Assembly: GCA_002069885.1 (NCBI GenBank)
Contig: MWCD01000012.1
Location: 1-64,000, forward strand
Direction of reading: 5' to 3'
DNA: 64,000 nucleotides
From: a bacterium ADurb.Bin236
GTDB taxonomy: Bacteria; UBP15; UBA6099
Of this stretch, positions 16,809 through 27,353 are shown one piece after another. The notes beneath the pieces are model-generated. The model did not search any database and was not told where the DNA came from. It saw nothing but the letters and a program-made list of their open reading frames with translations. Numbering within the stretch: position 1 is the stretch's first letter; every line of letters begins with the position of its first letter. A program made the translations under genes and the position numbers.

Positions 16809-17522
16809 CTATCGTTTGCGCCCGCGCATCTCGTCCAGCATGTCTGAAATGACGTCGCGCAGGCGTTCGGATTCGCGGACGTTGACCTCTCTGTCGTCCG
16901 CCGCCGCCGGGTCCACTCTAAACGGCTTGCCGATTCTGACCCGAACCTTGACGGGGAGCGCGGACGGTATCCAGAAGCCTTTGTCCGGCCCGCCCCAGTC
17001 GTGGTAGTTGATGATGTTGGCGACCACCCAGCGTGTTCCGGTCATCGCAACCGGCAGAATCGGAACGCCCGCCTGAGCCGCCAGCCTCGTGGCCCCCGGC
17101 TTGAACTCGTCCAGTTCGTCCCCGCCGGGCCGTATCCAGTGTTTGATCGTCCCTTCGGGAAATATCACGCACAGCTCGCCCGACTTCAGCAGGTCTCTCA
17201 ATGTGTCGAGTTTTTCGCGGACTTCGTTTTTATCCTCCGCCACGCCGTAGCTTTCGTGTATCGGGTGCATAGTTCCGATGCGGGAAAACAGCGGGCCGAC
17301 AAGCGGCATCTCCGCGATCCCGTGCCACGCCAGAAAGTGCATCACCCTGTCCTCCACCGCCGCGCCGAGGAAGAACGGGTCGGAATAGTTCGTATGGTTC
17401 GGGCAGACGAGCGCGCCGCCGGACGGTATGTTTTCCGTCCCCGACACCTCCATCCTGTTGTTGAACTTTAAGAACGCGGCCAGCGCGTCTCGAATCATGA
17501 AATAAAGTTTTTCGTCCGCCAT
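16809..17522 (-). CDS. plsC: 1-acyl-sn-glycerol-3-phosphate acyltransferase (PlsC family)
   Basis: 237 residues with the acyltransferase blocks of lysophosphatidic-acid acyltransferases: NHTNYSDPFFLG (NHx4D catalytic pair) near residue 41, then the lipid-binding FPEGTIKHW and later VPILPVAMTGTRW. It transfers an acyl chain to lysophosphatidate at the inner membrane. No clear transmembrane anchor is seen, so membrane contact may be peripheral. GGAG lies 8 bases before the ATG. It is in line with the URO-D-like gene 21 bp upstream. Confidence 0.88.
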   Translation of the reverse strand: MADEKLYFMIRDALAAFLKFNNRMEVSGTENIPSGGALVCPNHTNYSDPFFLGAAVEDRVMHFLAWHGIAEMPLVGPLFSRIGTMHPIHESYGVAEDKNEVREKLDTLRDLLKSGELCVIFPEGTIKHWIRPGGDELDEFKPGATRLAAQAGVPILPVAMTGTRWVVANIINYHDWGGPDKGFWIPSALPVKVRVRIGKPFRVDPAAADDREVNVRESERLRDVISDMLDEMRGRKR

Positions 17523-17543
17523 AATTTCGTCTCCGATTAGTTA

Positions 17544-18644
17544 TTATTTCTCCGCGCCGCCTATGGGATACGCGCCGTGCCTGCGCGCCGCGCGGAACAT
17601 CGCTATAGCGTTTTCCGGCTTAACGTCCGGGTGAATCGTGTTGGAAGACGACAGGATGTATCCGCCGCCGGGAGCCGCGATTTCTATGGTCTCCTTCACC
17701 GTCCGCTCGACTTCCTCCACGCTGCCGGAAGTGAGCAGGTCGACGCAGTCGATGTTGCCGATGACGCAGGCGCGGCCCGCGCACTTCTTCTTCGTCTCGC
17801 CGATATCCATGCACTGCGGCTGTATCGGATGCACGGCGTCGAACCCGATTTCGAGCAGGTCGTCGAGGATGGCGTTGAGGTTGCCGTCGGAATGTTTTAT
17901 TGCGGGCAGCCCGGCCGCGTGGACGACATCCACAATCTCTTTATATCTCGGTTTGAGATATTCCCTGAAATGAGCGGGGGACATGATGGTCGCCTCGTTC
18001 ATGGCGATGTCGCCGGGCAGCACGACCGCGTCCACCCCGGCGGCGACCGCTCTCTCGAACACCGCGAGGCAAATCTCTGTGGCGAGCTTGGCGGTGTCGT
18101 GGGCGAACGACGGATTGTCGATGTACGCGATGAGCGTGTTAATCATCTCGCCGCGCAAAGCCCAGCTTATCTTGAACGGGTCGGGCATCATCAGCACGTT
18201 TGCGATTCGGCCCTTGAAATGCGATTTTGCGAACATAGCGGCCATGAGCCACGAGTCGTCGACTTTGGGAGGCTTGTAAGATTTGAGGTCGGCGGGAGTT
18301 TTTATCGGGCCGTCGAAAGGGATGGGGTCGCCGTGCCAGCCGACATGCTGGATGACGCCGAGCCTGTCCTTTATGATGTCGCCCTCGATGTGTTCGCGCC
18401 CTAGCAGAGTCGGCATAGTCAGCCCGTCTAGGTCAAGCTCCTCGGCTATGAGAAACAGCGCGCGCATTATCGCCACAAGGTCGTTCGCGTCCATCTGATG
18501 AAGCAGTTTCAGAGGCGGTACGTTGTCAGTGAAATGCTTGGCGATGTTGACTATGCTCGGCTCGTTGAAAGCGAGGTCCCAGATGGGGACCATATCCGGC
18601 GTCCCTCTGTTCAGCGCGGTCAGGAATCTTTCTTTTCCGGTCAT
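17544..18644 (-). CDS. Uroporphyrinogen decarboxylase-family protein (probable methyltransferase)
   Basis: 366 residues of the URO-D superfamily, which includes heme-pathway decarboxylase and corrinoid-dependent methyltransferases such as MtaA/MtbA. It opens with MTGKERFLTALNRGTPDMVPIWD. It has IKHSDGNLNAILDDLLEIGFDAVHPIQP and VIGNIDCVDLL, the arrangement of the methyltransferase-like branch rather than HemE, whose N-terminal arginine motif is not evident. The substrate is unknown. Its ATG overlaps the tkt stop by four bases (ATGA), so it is translationally coupled to transketolase. Confidence 0.8.
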   Translation of the reverse strand: MTGKERFLTALNRGTPDMVPIWDLAFNEPSIVNIAKHFTDNVPPLKLLHQMDANDLVAIMRALFLIAEELDLDGLTMPTLLGREHIEGDIIKDRLGVIQHVGWHGDPIPFDGPIKTPADLKSYKPPKVDDSWLMAAMFAKSHFKGRIANVLMMPDPFKISWALRGEMINTLIAYIDNPSFAHDTAKLATEICLAVFERAVAAGVDAVVLPGDIAMNEATIMSPAHFREYLKPRYKEIVDVVHAAGLPAIKHSDGNLNAILDDLLEIGFDAVHPIQPQCMDIGETKKKCAGRACVIGNIDCVDLLTSGSVEEVERTVKETIEIAAPGGGYILSSSNTIHPDVKPENAIAMFRAARRHGAYPIGGAEK

Positions 18645-20689
18645 GACGCGGAGCCCCCGTTCTTAGTTTTCTGTTTAGCAACAACGCGCCGCGCCGCGTC
18701 CGCCACCGCGCCGGGGACGAAGCCGAACTTCTTGAACAGGGCGGAAGCCGGGCCGGAGGCCCCGAAGCCGTCCATGCCGACAATCTCGCCGTCAAGCCCT
18801 GCGTATCTTTCCCAGCCAGTGCGTATGCCCGCTTCAACGGCGACTCGCGCGCGGACGGCGTCCGGCAGCACGCTCTCTTTGTATTCGGGCGTCTGGGCGT
18901 CGAACAGTTCCCAAGACGGCATGGACACCGCGCGGGCGTTAACGCCCTCGTCCACGAGCGCGCGGGCGGCTTCGAGAGCGATTTCCACTTCGGAGCCGGT
19001 GGCGATGATTATCGCGTCCGGCGCGCCTTCCCTCGCCTGCCACAACGTGTACGCGCCTTTGTGAAGATTGGCGGCAGACGGATATTCAGCGCGGTCAAGA
19101 CACGGCAGGTTCTGCCTAGAAAGCACAAGCGCGGTCGGCCCGGACGAGTTCAACAGAGCCGCGCGCCACGCTTCGACCGTCTCCGCCGCGTCCGCAGGCC
19201 GGATCACCGTCACGTTCGGCATCGCGCGCAGCGACATCAGATGTTCCACCGGCTGGTGCGTCGGCCCGTCCTCCCCCACGCCTATGCTGTCGTGCGTGAA
19301 CACGTATATCACCCGGACGCCCATAATAGCCGCCAACCTTATGGACGGCCTCATGTAGTCGGCGAAAGTGAAGAACGTGCCCGCGTACGGAATCAAGCCG
19401 CCGTGCAGCGCGATCCCGCCGCACACGGCCGCCATCGCGTGTTCTCTGACGCCGAAATGGATGTTATTCGCCGCGCGGTCGGTCGCGCTGAAGCTTCCGG
19501 ACGCGGCCAGCCGCGTGTTGTTGCTGGGGCCGAGGTCGGCGGAGCCTCCGATTAGGTTCGGCAACTTTGCGAACAGCGCGTTCAGGGCCTTGCCCGACGC
19601 CGCCCGCGTCGCCATCGGTTTTGAGTCTGCGGGGATAACTCCCTCAAGCACCGACTCCCATCCTTGCGGCAACTCGCCTTTCATCGCGGACAAGAATTCC
19701 TTCGCGTCCGCCGGATAAAGTTTTTCATAAACCGAGAACAGCTTCGACCATTTAGACTCGGCGCGTTTGCCGCGGGCGACCGCCTTGCGCATGTGAGCGG
19801 CCACTTCCAGCGGCACGATGAATTCCGGTTCGAGCGGCCAGCCGAGCGCCTTCTTGGTGGCGACCGCGTTGTCCGCTCCCAGAGGCGAGCCGTGGGATTT
19901 CTCGCTATCCTCCAGCGGGCTGTGCCGCCCGATGATGGTCTTGCAGATTATGAGAGACGGCTTGGAGGCATCCCTGCGCGCGCGGCGCAGCGCCTTTCTC
20001 ACCGCCGGGATGTCGAACCCGTCCACCGGCCCTATCACCTGCCAGCCGAGGGCTTTGAACTTCGCCGCCACATTCTCTCCGAACGCCAGACTCGTGCGGC
20101 CTTCGATCTGAATTCCGTTGTCGTCGTAAAGGCAGATGAGTTTGCCGAGAGCGAGATGCCCCGCCAAGCTTGCCGCCTCGGTGGAAAGGCCTTCCTGAAT
20201 GTCGCCGTCAGAACAGACGACATACGTGTTGTGGTCCACGATATTGAAGCCGGGTTTATTGAAGCGGGCGGCGAGCCGCGCCTCCGCGAGCGCCATCCCC
20301 ACCGCGTGCGCCAGCCCCTGCCCCAGCGGCCCTGTCGATATCTCCACGCCCGCCGCAAGGTCACGCTCCGGATGCCCCGGCGTCCTGCTACCAAGCTGCC
20401 GGAAGTTTCTCAACTCGTCCAGCGGCAGGTCGTAACCCGACAGATGCAGCAGCGAATACAGCAGCATCGACGCATGCCCGGCGGACAACGCGAACCTGTC
20501 GCGGTCCGGCCACTCCGGGTTCGCCGGGCTGTGCTTCATGAACCCGTCGAAAAGCGCGTATCCCATCGCGGCCATTCCGAGCGGCGCGCCGGGATGCCCC
20601 GAATTGGCCTTCTGCGTGGCGTCCACCGCCAGCATCCTTATCGTGTTCACGCATTTGATTTCCAGTTCCGTTCCGATGTCTTTCATCAT
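18641..20689 (-). CDS. tkt: Transketolase
   Basis: Thiamine-diphosphate enzyme moving two-carbon units in the pentose-phosphate pathway. The 682-residue protein is full length. It has HPGAPLGMAAMGYAL near the N-terminus, the ThDP/metal motif VCSDGDIQEGLSTEAASLAG, HGSPLG, and in the pyrimidine domain GEDGPTHQPVEHLMSLRA, followed by the C-terminal domain IIATGSEVEIALEAA. A clear promoter (TTTACT, 17 bp, TAAAAT) lies at 20726-20754. It heads a four-gene minus-strand operon with the URO-D-like gene, plsC and the TPR gene. Confidence 0.96.
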   Translation of the reverse strand: MMKDIGTELEIKCVNTIRMLAVDATQKANSGHPGAPLGMAAMGYALFDGFMKHSPANPEWPDRDRFALSAGHASMLLYSLLHLSGYDLPLDELRNFRQLGSRTPGHPERDLAAGVEISTGPLGQGLAHAVGMALAEARLAARFNKPGFNIVDHNTYVVCSDGDIQEGLSTEAASLAGHLALGKLICLYDDNGIQIEGRTSLAFGENVAAKFKALGWQVIGPVDGFDIPAVRKALRRARRDASKPSLIICKTIIGRHSPLEDSEKSHGSPLGADNAVATKKALGWPLEPEFIVPLEVAAHMRKAVARGKRAESKWSKLFSVYEKLYPADAKEFLSAMKGELPQGWESVLEGVIPADSKPMATRAASGKALNALFAKLPNLIGGSADLGPSNNTRLAASGSFSATDRAANNIHFGVREHAMAAVCGGIALHGGLIPYAGTFFTFADYMRPSIRLAAIMGVRVIYVFTHDSIGVGEDGPTHQPVEHLMSLRAMPNVTVIRPADAAETVEAWRAALLNSSGPTALVLSRQNLPCLDRAEYPSAANLHKGAYTLWQAREGAPDAIIIATGSEVEIALEAARALVDEGVNARAVSMPSWELFDAQTPEYKESVLPDAVRARVAVEAGIRTGWERYAGLDGEIVGMDGFGASGPASALFKKFGFVPGAVADAARRVVAKQKTKNGGSAS

Positions 20690-20725
20690 TTGCCGTCCCC
20701 CGTTCGATGTTGATACGCTTTGCTG

Positions 20726-20754
20726 ATTTTAGTTAAATGACTATAGATAGTAAA
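20726..20754 (-). promoter_or_regulatory. Promoter for the tkt operon
   Basis: The minus strand reads TTTACT, 17 bp, TAAAAT, about 37 bp before the tkt ATG. Confidence 0.55.
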
Positions 20755-20809
20755 TAACCCGCGTTTCCTGCCGTTGCGGATGAAATTCCCGCAGGTCGCA
20801 ATCGGCGTC

Positions 20810-22186
20810 TCACGGCAACGCGCCTTCCGGCTCTGCTCGGTAACCCGCAAGCTCTGTAAAAACAGTTCCCGCCTGCCGTTCGCCGTCAATCACCGCCTCC
20901 GCTCTGCCGGAGCCCGCCCATACTGCGCGCAGAGGGCCGAACACCCGCGTCTCCTGATAAGGCATATCCTGCCTGATAGTCAGATGCGCGCGCAGCGACG
21001 GGATGGCGACCGCCCAGTCGAGCGGATAAACGACTCCCGTGTCCGGGCTTGTCCACGTATTGAGCGGCTCGACCACGATGTCCCTCACGACTGAAACGCG
21101 CCCGTCTCCCCATTTGACAGTCGCCAGTCGGTGAAACCGCTCCCCGGTGTCCGGCCTGCGGAAGATTAACAGGCTCATGTCCGTTCCGTCTTCGAGTTGG
21201 ACGCGGAACCAGTCCCATCCCGCCGGATTCGCCGCATCGCCAAGCGCGCCGTACTTATGGTCGTACCACAACACGCCGCGCGCGCGCCGCGTCTCTCCGC
21301 CTATCCTCAGGCGCCCCTTCGCCGCCATGCGCGGAAATGAATACAAAAACAAATCCCCGCCGTGTTCCAACCCGACGACGCCGTCGCCGCCCGCGAACAT
21401 CGGCCCCCGCTCCGGCTTCATCTCAAGCTCCGCCTCGAACGCTCCGTCCGTCAGCCTCGCGCCGTATCTCCAGTCCTCCCAGTCGCGTCCGGGGCTTTTC
21501 TCGTTTACGAAATAATTCCCGTCGAACCTCAGCCCAAGCGCCTCGCCCATCACCGTCGGCTCCTCTTTCATAAACCTGTGATTCTTTTCGATTTCGCTCT
21601 CGTCGGATATGTCGGGAGACAACGCGAAGCGGACGTCCCCCGGAAGCGCGGCAACCGCCGACTTCATCGTCGCGGCAGCCGATTTCTCGACAAGCGAGCC
21701 GCTGTGGAACCGGCCTTCGTCTTTCTCCGAAAGGCAATAATACATGAAACGGGCGTCAGGCAGGCCGTCGAATCTTACGATGAAGAATGACGCCGTCAAT
21801 CCGTATCTGCGCCCCTCGTCGTCTTGGAGATGGCCGCTGAATTGCCACCTCTCAAAAGGAGCGTCGGCGCGCGGCCTTTCATCCTCCGGAAGATTTATCC
21901 GGGGAACAGACACGGAGACCTGCGCGAGCGCCTGCGCGGCGACCGCGAACGCCGCCGCTGCAACCGCCGCAACCGCCGCTGTTTTCATCCTGAAAAAAGC
22001 GCTTGAAACTGTTTCCGCCTTCGGCGATTTGGGAAACGCCTTTTGAAACAAGATGTTTGCCGAAACCCCTTTTTCCGAACATTTCGCGTCAATATGTTTG
22101 CGCAACGATGAGAAGAATCGCGGAAACATCAAAGATTTTTCAGACCTCATATACTCTATTGGCAAATCCTTACGCATTCTTTTCAT
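20810..22186 (-). CDS. AttH/CrtC-like lipocalin-fold protein with extended N-terminus
   Basis: Residues about 90-458 match the secreted AttH/carotenoid-hydratase-like family, a double lipocalin-type beta barrel. Visible blocks are FERWQFSGHLQDDEGRRYGL, GVLWYDHKYGALGD and GWDWFRVQLEDGTDMSLLIF. A signal-peptide-like stretch MKTAAVAAVAAAAFAVAAQALA starts at residue 67 (21988). Upstream of it the frame continues for 66 basic residues to an ATG at 22186 that has GGAGG 8 bases before it, a far better ribosome site than the internal ATG. I therefore keep the long start, but a start at 21988 is possible. The substrate is unknown. Confidence 0.75.
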   Translation of the reverse strand: MKRMRKDLPIEYMRSEKSLMFPRFFSSLRKHIDAKCSEKGVSANILFQKAFPKSPKAETVSSAFFRMKTAAVAAVAAAAFAVAAQALAQVSVSVPRINLPEDERPRADAPFERWQFSGHLQDDEGRRYGLTASFFIVRFDGLPDARFMYYCLSEKDEGRFHSGSLVEKSAAATMKSAVAALPGDVRFALSPDISDESEIEKNHRFMKEEPTVMGEALGLRFDGNYFVNEKSPGRDWEDWRYGARLTDGAFEAELEMKPERGPMFAGGDGVVGLEHGGDLFLYSFPRMAAKGRLRIGGETRRARGVLWYDHKYGALGDAANPAGWDWFRVQLEDGTDMSLLIFRRPDTGERFHRLATVKWGDGRVSVVRDIVVEPLNTWTSPDTGVVYPLDWAVAIPSLRAHLTIRQDMPYQETRVFGPLRAVWAGSGRAEAVIDGERQAGTVFTELAGYRAEPEGALP

Positions 22187-22263
22187 CGCCTTTTCCTCCG
22201 AGTCGGGACACGAGCGACACGAACCGATATCCCGCGCCCATCACAATTTGAATTATATAGCAA

Positions 22264-22445
22264 TCCCGAATCAGTCGTCAGAATTCATCGTCAATTGCTC
22301 GGCGCGGACGAAATGCTAGGCGCAAGGCGCAATTTTACAGTGAATGGAACTTATGGTCATGAACAAAAAAAGTGACGACAACAAAGCAGTTCGCCGCTAT
22401 AAAAATCGCCACGGCTCGTCGGACCTAGCGACGAATCCGGGTTCA
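22264..22445 (+). repeat. 180-bp dispersed element, copy 2
   Basis: Shares with 43925-44113 the ordered blocks CCCGAATC, GGACGAAATGCTAGGCGCAA, CAGTGAAT.GAAC, TCATGAACAAAAAAA, AAGCAGTTCGCCGCTAT, AAAATCGCC and CGAATCCGGGTT. No coding potential. It is a mobile or amplified intergenic element of unknown type. Confidence 0.65.
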
Positions 22446-22608
22446 ACACCGCTTGACATCCTGTGCTGCAAATTTTCACCAATGAGACCGATTTGGTTCA
22501 AATCCGGCCCGGGGAACCCGTTTTTCGCAGGATGCTAGCAATGCTAACAGATAATTTTGTGTGCTTATAAAAGATTTTTCACGCGGCTGAAAAATTATTT
22601 TAAGCTTC

Positions 22609-24547
<1,939 letters not shown>

Positions 24548-24616
24548 ATCGGTTTCCCCGCCAACACGGGTTAATTCAAATCCGCAGTTGGATTCTGATA
24601 AATGTTTCGACAACGG

Positions 24617-24648
24617 CGCGGGCGGCGGGCGGAAAAAACCCGCCCGCG
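24617..24648 (+). promoter_or_regulatory. GC-rich hairpin between dnaK and grpE
   Basis: CGCGGGCGG and CCGCCCGCG form a 9-bp stem in the 156-bp gap. No U-tract follows, so it is more likely an RNA-stabilising or partial-termination structure that sets dnaK above grpE than a full terminator. Confidence 0.45.
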
Positions 24649-24703
24649 ATTTCCCGACAGACCCAACACGCGCCATTGAGGCGAGATCGGAACGAGGCAT
24701 CTT

Positions 24704-25321
24704 ATGGTCAAACGAATCATCATAGAAGACGAAAGCGGCGCGGACGCCGGGCAGCCCCACGCGCAGGACACCCCCGCCGCCGAACCGGCCCCGGAACCGC
24801 CCGCAGCTCCGCGCGCGGATTCTACGGACGCTCTGGCGCAGGCTCGCGAGAAAATCACCGAACTGGAAAAAACCCGCGCCGAATACCTTGACATGCTCCA
24901 GCGCATGAAGGCTGAGTTCGAGAATTACAAGCGCAGAACGACGAAGGAAAAGGCGGATGCTCTCAAGTACGGTCACTCCCGAATGGCGGAAAGGCTGCTT
25001 CCCGTGCTGGACAACCTTCAGCGCGGCCTGAAATTTGCGGCAGGCGGCGAGGCTGACACGAAAATCCTCGAAGGCATGTCCCTCGTCGAGCGGCAGATGA
25101 TCGATGTCCTCGCGGAGTTCAACGTTGTTCCCTTCGACTCCATCGGCGAGTTCTTCGACCCGAACATCCACGAGGCCCTCTACACTGTCGATTCGCCCGA
25201 CGTCGAGGACAGCCGGATAACCGAGGAAATTGAGAAGGGGTTCAGGATAGACGAAAAGTTGCTTCGGCCCGCCAAAGTGGTCGTGTGCAGAAAACAACAG
25301 CCGCCGCAACTTTCGGACTGA
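24704..25321 (+). CDS. grpE: Nucleotide exchange factor GrpE
   Basis: 205 residues. The N-terminal third is low-complexity Ala/Pro/Glu. The central coiled coil (ALAQAREKITELEKTRAEYLDMLQRMKAEFENYKRRTTKEKADAL) is followed by the C-terminal beta domain with VLDNLQRGLKFA and FDPNIHEALYTV, matching GrpE, which releases ADP from DnaK. It lies in the heat-shock operon, 156 bp after dnaK and 77 bp before dnaJ. Confidence 0.95.
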   Translation: MVKRIIIEDESGADAGQPHAQDTPAAEPAPEPPAAPRADSTDALAQAREKITELEKTRAEYLDMLQRMKAEFENYKRRTTKEKADALKYGHSRMAERLLPVLDNLQRGLKFAAGGEADTKILEGMSLVERQMIDVLAEFNVVPFDSIGEFFDPNIHEALYTVDSPDVEDSRITEEIEKGFRIDEKLLRPAKVVVCRKQQPPQLSD

Positions 25322-25398
25322 TGTTCAGGCGCTGTTCAGTCAGGATATAATTTGATGAGAAGCGTCCGCCGGAACACACGGCGGCGAGGCGGCGAGCA

Positions 25399-26403
25399 AT
25401 GGCTCAGGACTTCTATAAAATACTCGAAGTCGACAAGAACGCGACGGAGGCCGACATCAAGAAGGCCTACCGGAGGCTCGCGCGCAAACACCACCCGGAC
25501 GTCAACCCGAACGACCCTCAGGCGGAAAAGAAGTTCAAGGACATCAGCGAGGCGTACCAGACGCTGAGCGACCCGAAGAAGCGGCAGGAGTACGACATGT
25601 ACGGCTCCGGCGGATTTCAGGGCGGGCAAGGGTTCCCCCCCGGCGGCGGCGGGTTCGAATACCAGCAAGGCGGGTTCGACTTCGGAGGCGGGGGCGGCGG
25701 GTTCGGAGACATATTCGAGACGCTGTTCGGAGGCGGGCGCGGCGGCGCGGCGTCACACTTCAGGCGGCCCGCTCGCGGCGAGGACATTCATCTCTCTCTG
25801 GCCGTCTCGTTCGACGAAGCCTTCAAGGGCGTGGAAAAAGACATCTCGTTTCAGGGGTTCGACCCGTGCGGCAACTGCGGCGGCTCCGGCTCCGCGCCCG
25901 GCTCGTCCTGCGGCAAATGCGGCGGCTCCGGCAGCGCCCCGGCCATCAAACGCATGTCCGTGAAAATCCCGGCAGGCGTCGATAACGGCTCGAAAATCCG
26001 AATCCCCGGAAAAGGCAGGCCCGGCGCCGCCGGCCAACCCACAGGCGATCTCTACATCATCACTCAGGTCTCCCCCCACAGCCTCTTCGAGCGCAAAGGC
26101 AACAACCTTTACGTCGAACTGCCCGTCACCATTGTCGAAGCCGCGCTCGGAGCGCTGCTCGAAGTGCCCACCCCCGAAGGAAAATCGTCCATCAAGATTC
26201 CCGAAGGCACGGACACCGGCAAAACTTTCAGGCTCAGAGGCAAAGGATTCCCGTCGCTGCAAAATAAAGGGCGCGGCGACCTTTACGTTAAAATAAAAAC
26301 GGCGACCCCCCGCAACCTGTCGAAGGCGGACAGGGAGCTGCTGAGGAAATTCGCCGAATCGCACCCTGAAGATCCGAGGGCGGCGCTTTACGCCGGGCTG
26401 TGA
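25399..26403 (+). CDS. dnaJ: DnaJ-type co-chaperone with a reduced zinc domain
   Basis: 334 residues. J domain at 1-70 with the HPD motif (ARKHHPDVNPNDPQAEKKF), then a Gly/Phe-rich linker, a short cysteine region, and the two C-terminal beta domains ending FAESHPEDPRAAL. Canonical DnaJ has four CxxCxGxG units. Here only two remain, CGNCGGSGSA and CGKCGGSGSA near residues 157-180, with the middle of the zinc domain absent. It can bind at most one zinc. It stimulates DnaK ATPase; the missing second centre may alter substrate hand-over. It sits between grpE and the HspR-like gene. Confidence 0.92.
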   Translation: MAQDFYKILEVDKNATEADIKKAYRRLARKHHPDVNPNDPQAEKKFKDISEAYQTLSDPKKRQEYDMYGSGGFQGGQGFPPGGGGFEYQQGGFDFGGGGGGFGDIFETLFGGGRGGAASHFRRPARGEDIHLSLAVSFDEAFKGVEKDISFQGFDPCGNCGGSGSAPGSSCGKCGGSGSAPAIKRMSVKIPAGVDNGSKIRIPGKGRPGAAGQPTGDLYIITQVSPHSLFERKGNNLYVELPVTIVEAALGALLEVPTPEGKSSIKIPEGTDTGKTFRLRGKGFPSLQNKGRGDLYVKIKTATPRNLSKADRELLRKFAESHPEDPRAALYAGL

Positions 26404-26425
26404 CGCGCGGCGCCGGGAGACGGCC

Positions 26426-26848
26426 ATGGACATAGACAGAGACAAACCCGTTTACGTCATCAGCGTGGTGGCCGACATGCTCGGCGTGCCGCAGCAAACC
26501 CTGCGCATCTACGAGAAAGCCAGCCTCATCCGCCCCAGACGCACCTCACAGAATACCCGCCTCTACTCCCAGTCCGACATCGAAAAACTCCAACGCATCA
26601 TCAGGCTCCATCAAGACCTCGGCATCAACCTCGCCGGTATAGAAGTCATCCTCCACATGCGCATGAAAATGGAGCGCATGCAAACCGAGTTCGAAGGTTT
26701 CGTCAAGTTCGCCCGCGAACGCATCGACTCCGACGCCTTCACCGCCCCCGACGAAAACTCCACCGACCTCGTCCCCCTCTCCGAACAGGGCGCAAACATC
26801 ATGCGCATTATCGACATCCTCACCCGCGACGAATCTGAAAACCGATAA
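26426..26848 (+). CDS. hspR: HspR-like MerR-family heat-shock repressor
   Basis: 140 residues. The N-terminal MerR winged helix reads PVYVISVVADMLGVPQQTLRIYEKASLIRPRRTSQNTRLYSQSDIEKLQRI, typical of HspR (LRxYExxGLxxPxRT with an NxRxYS turn). A helical C-terminal part rich in Met and charged residues follows. HspR proteins repress dnaK operons with DnaK as co-repressor. The position 22 bp after dnaJ fits autoregulation of this operon. I did not find the HAIR operator upstream of dnaK, so the binding site may be the GTCGGAC inverted repeat or something else. Confidence 0.85.
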   Translation: MDIDRDKPVYVISVVADMLGVPQQTLRIYEKASLIRPRRTSQNTRLYSQSDIEKLQRIIRLHQDLGINLAGIEVILHMRMKMERMQTEFEGFVKFARERIDSDAFTAPDENSTDLVPLSEQGANIMRIIDILTRDESENR

Positions 26849-26889
26849 ACCCAAACCGGAACACTGAATTTCAACAGCGCCTCCGGCGG

Positions 26890-27010
26890 CCAAAGAGAAA
26901 CTTTTGAAAAAGTTTCTCTTCGGAATCTCTTCGAAACATTTTAATGGCCGTCGAGAGCGAATCGCTTCCGCTCTTCCCCTCCCGACGCCCTTTGCGATAT
27001 CGTTTATGAG
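26890..27010 (+). repeat. 3'-end element, class C copy 1
   Basis: Plus-strand hairpin AAAGAGAAACTTTT / AAAAGTTTCTCTT, then AATCTCTTCGAAACATTTTA and a GC-rich hairpin GTCGAGAG ... CTCCCGAC-like. It follows hspR by about 45 bp in the same direction. Confidence 0.75.
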
Positions 27011-27073
27011 ATGTTGCTAACGCGCCCGGCGCGAGTCAACCTGCCCGTACCACCTTCGACACTTTAGCTTGAA

Positions 27074-27108
27074 TAACACAAGAAGTCGTTTGTTGTAACT
27101 AAGCGGGA
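27074..27108. repeat. 35-bp dispersed repeat, copy 2
   Basis: AACACAAGAAGTCGTTTG then TGTAACTAAGCGGGAG, matching 231-266 with a few substitutions. Confidence 0.6.
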
Positions 27109-27353
27109 GTGAAAAGCAGGTTTGTTTGAATGCGAGCTACGGAAGGTATTGTGAGTAATCTGGCAATAGTTTTCAATAGTATTGGCCCGACCTTGGATTT
27201 TACTGTCCATTGTTTACCCAAGCCGACTGCAAAAACGCTCGCATTGCCAATTATTTTCACAACCCCTTGCTATTTTGTGGATTTTCTGCAAAAATCAGCC
27301 ATGTGATGTGATACGCAAGCAAAATTTATGACTTATTGTGGAGTGATTCGGTT

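Larger units (their letters stand above)
26849..27353. other. Intergenic region after the heat-shock operon
   Basis: Holds a class C 3'-end element (26890-27010) right after hspR and the second copy of the 35-bp repeat (27074-27108), then about 240 bp of moderately A/T-rich DNA leading into the RloA-like gene without a clear promoter. Confidence 0.6.
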
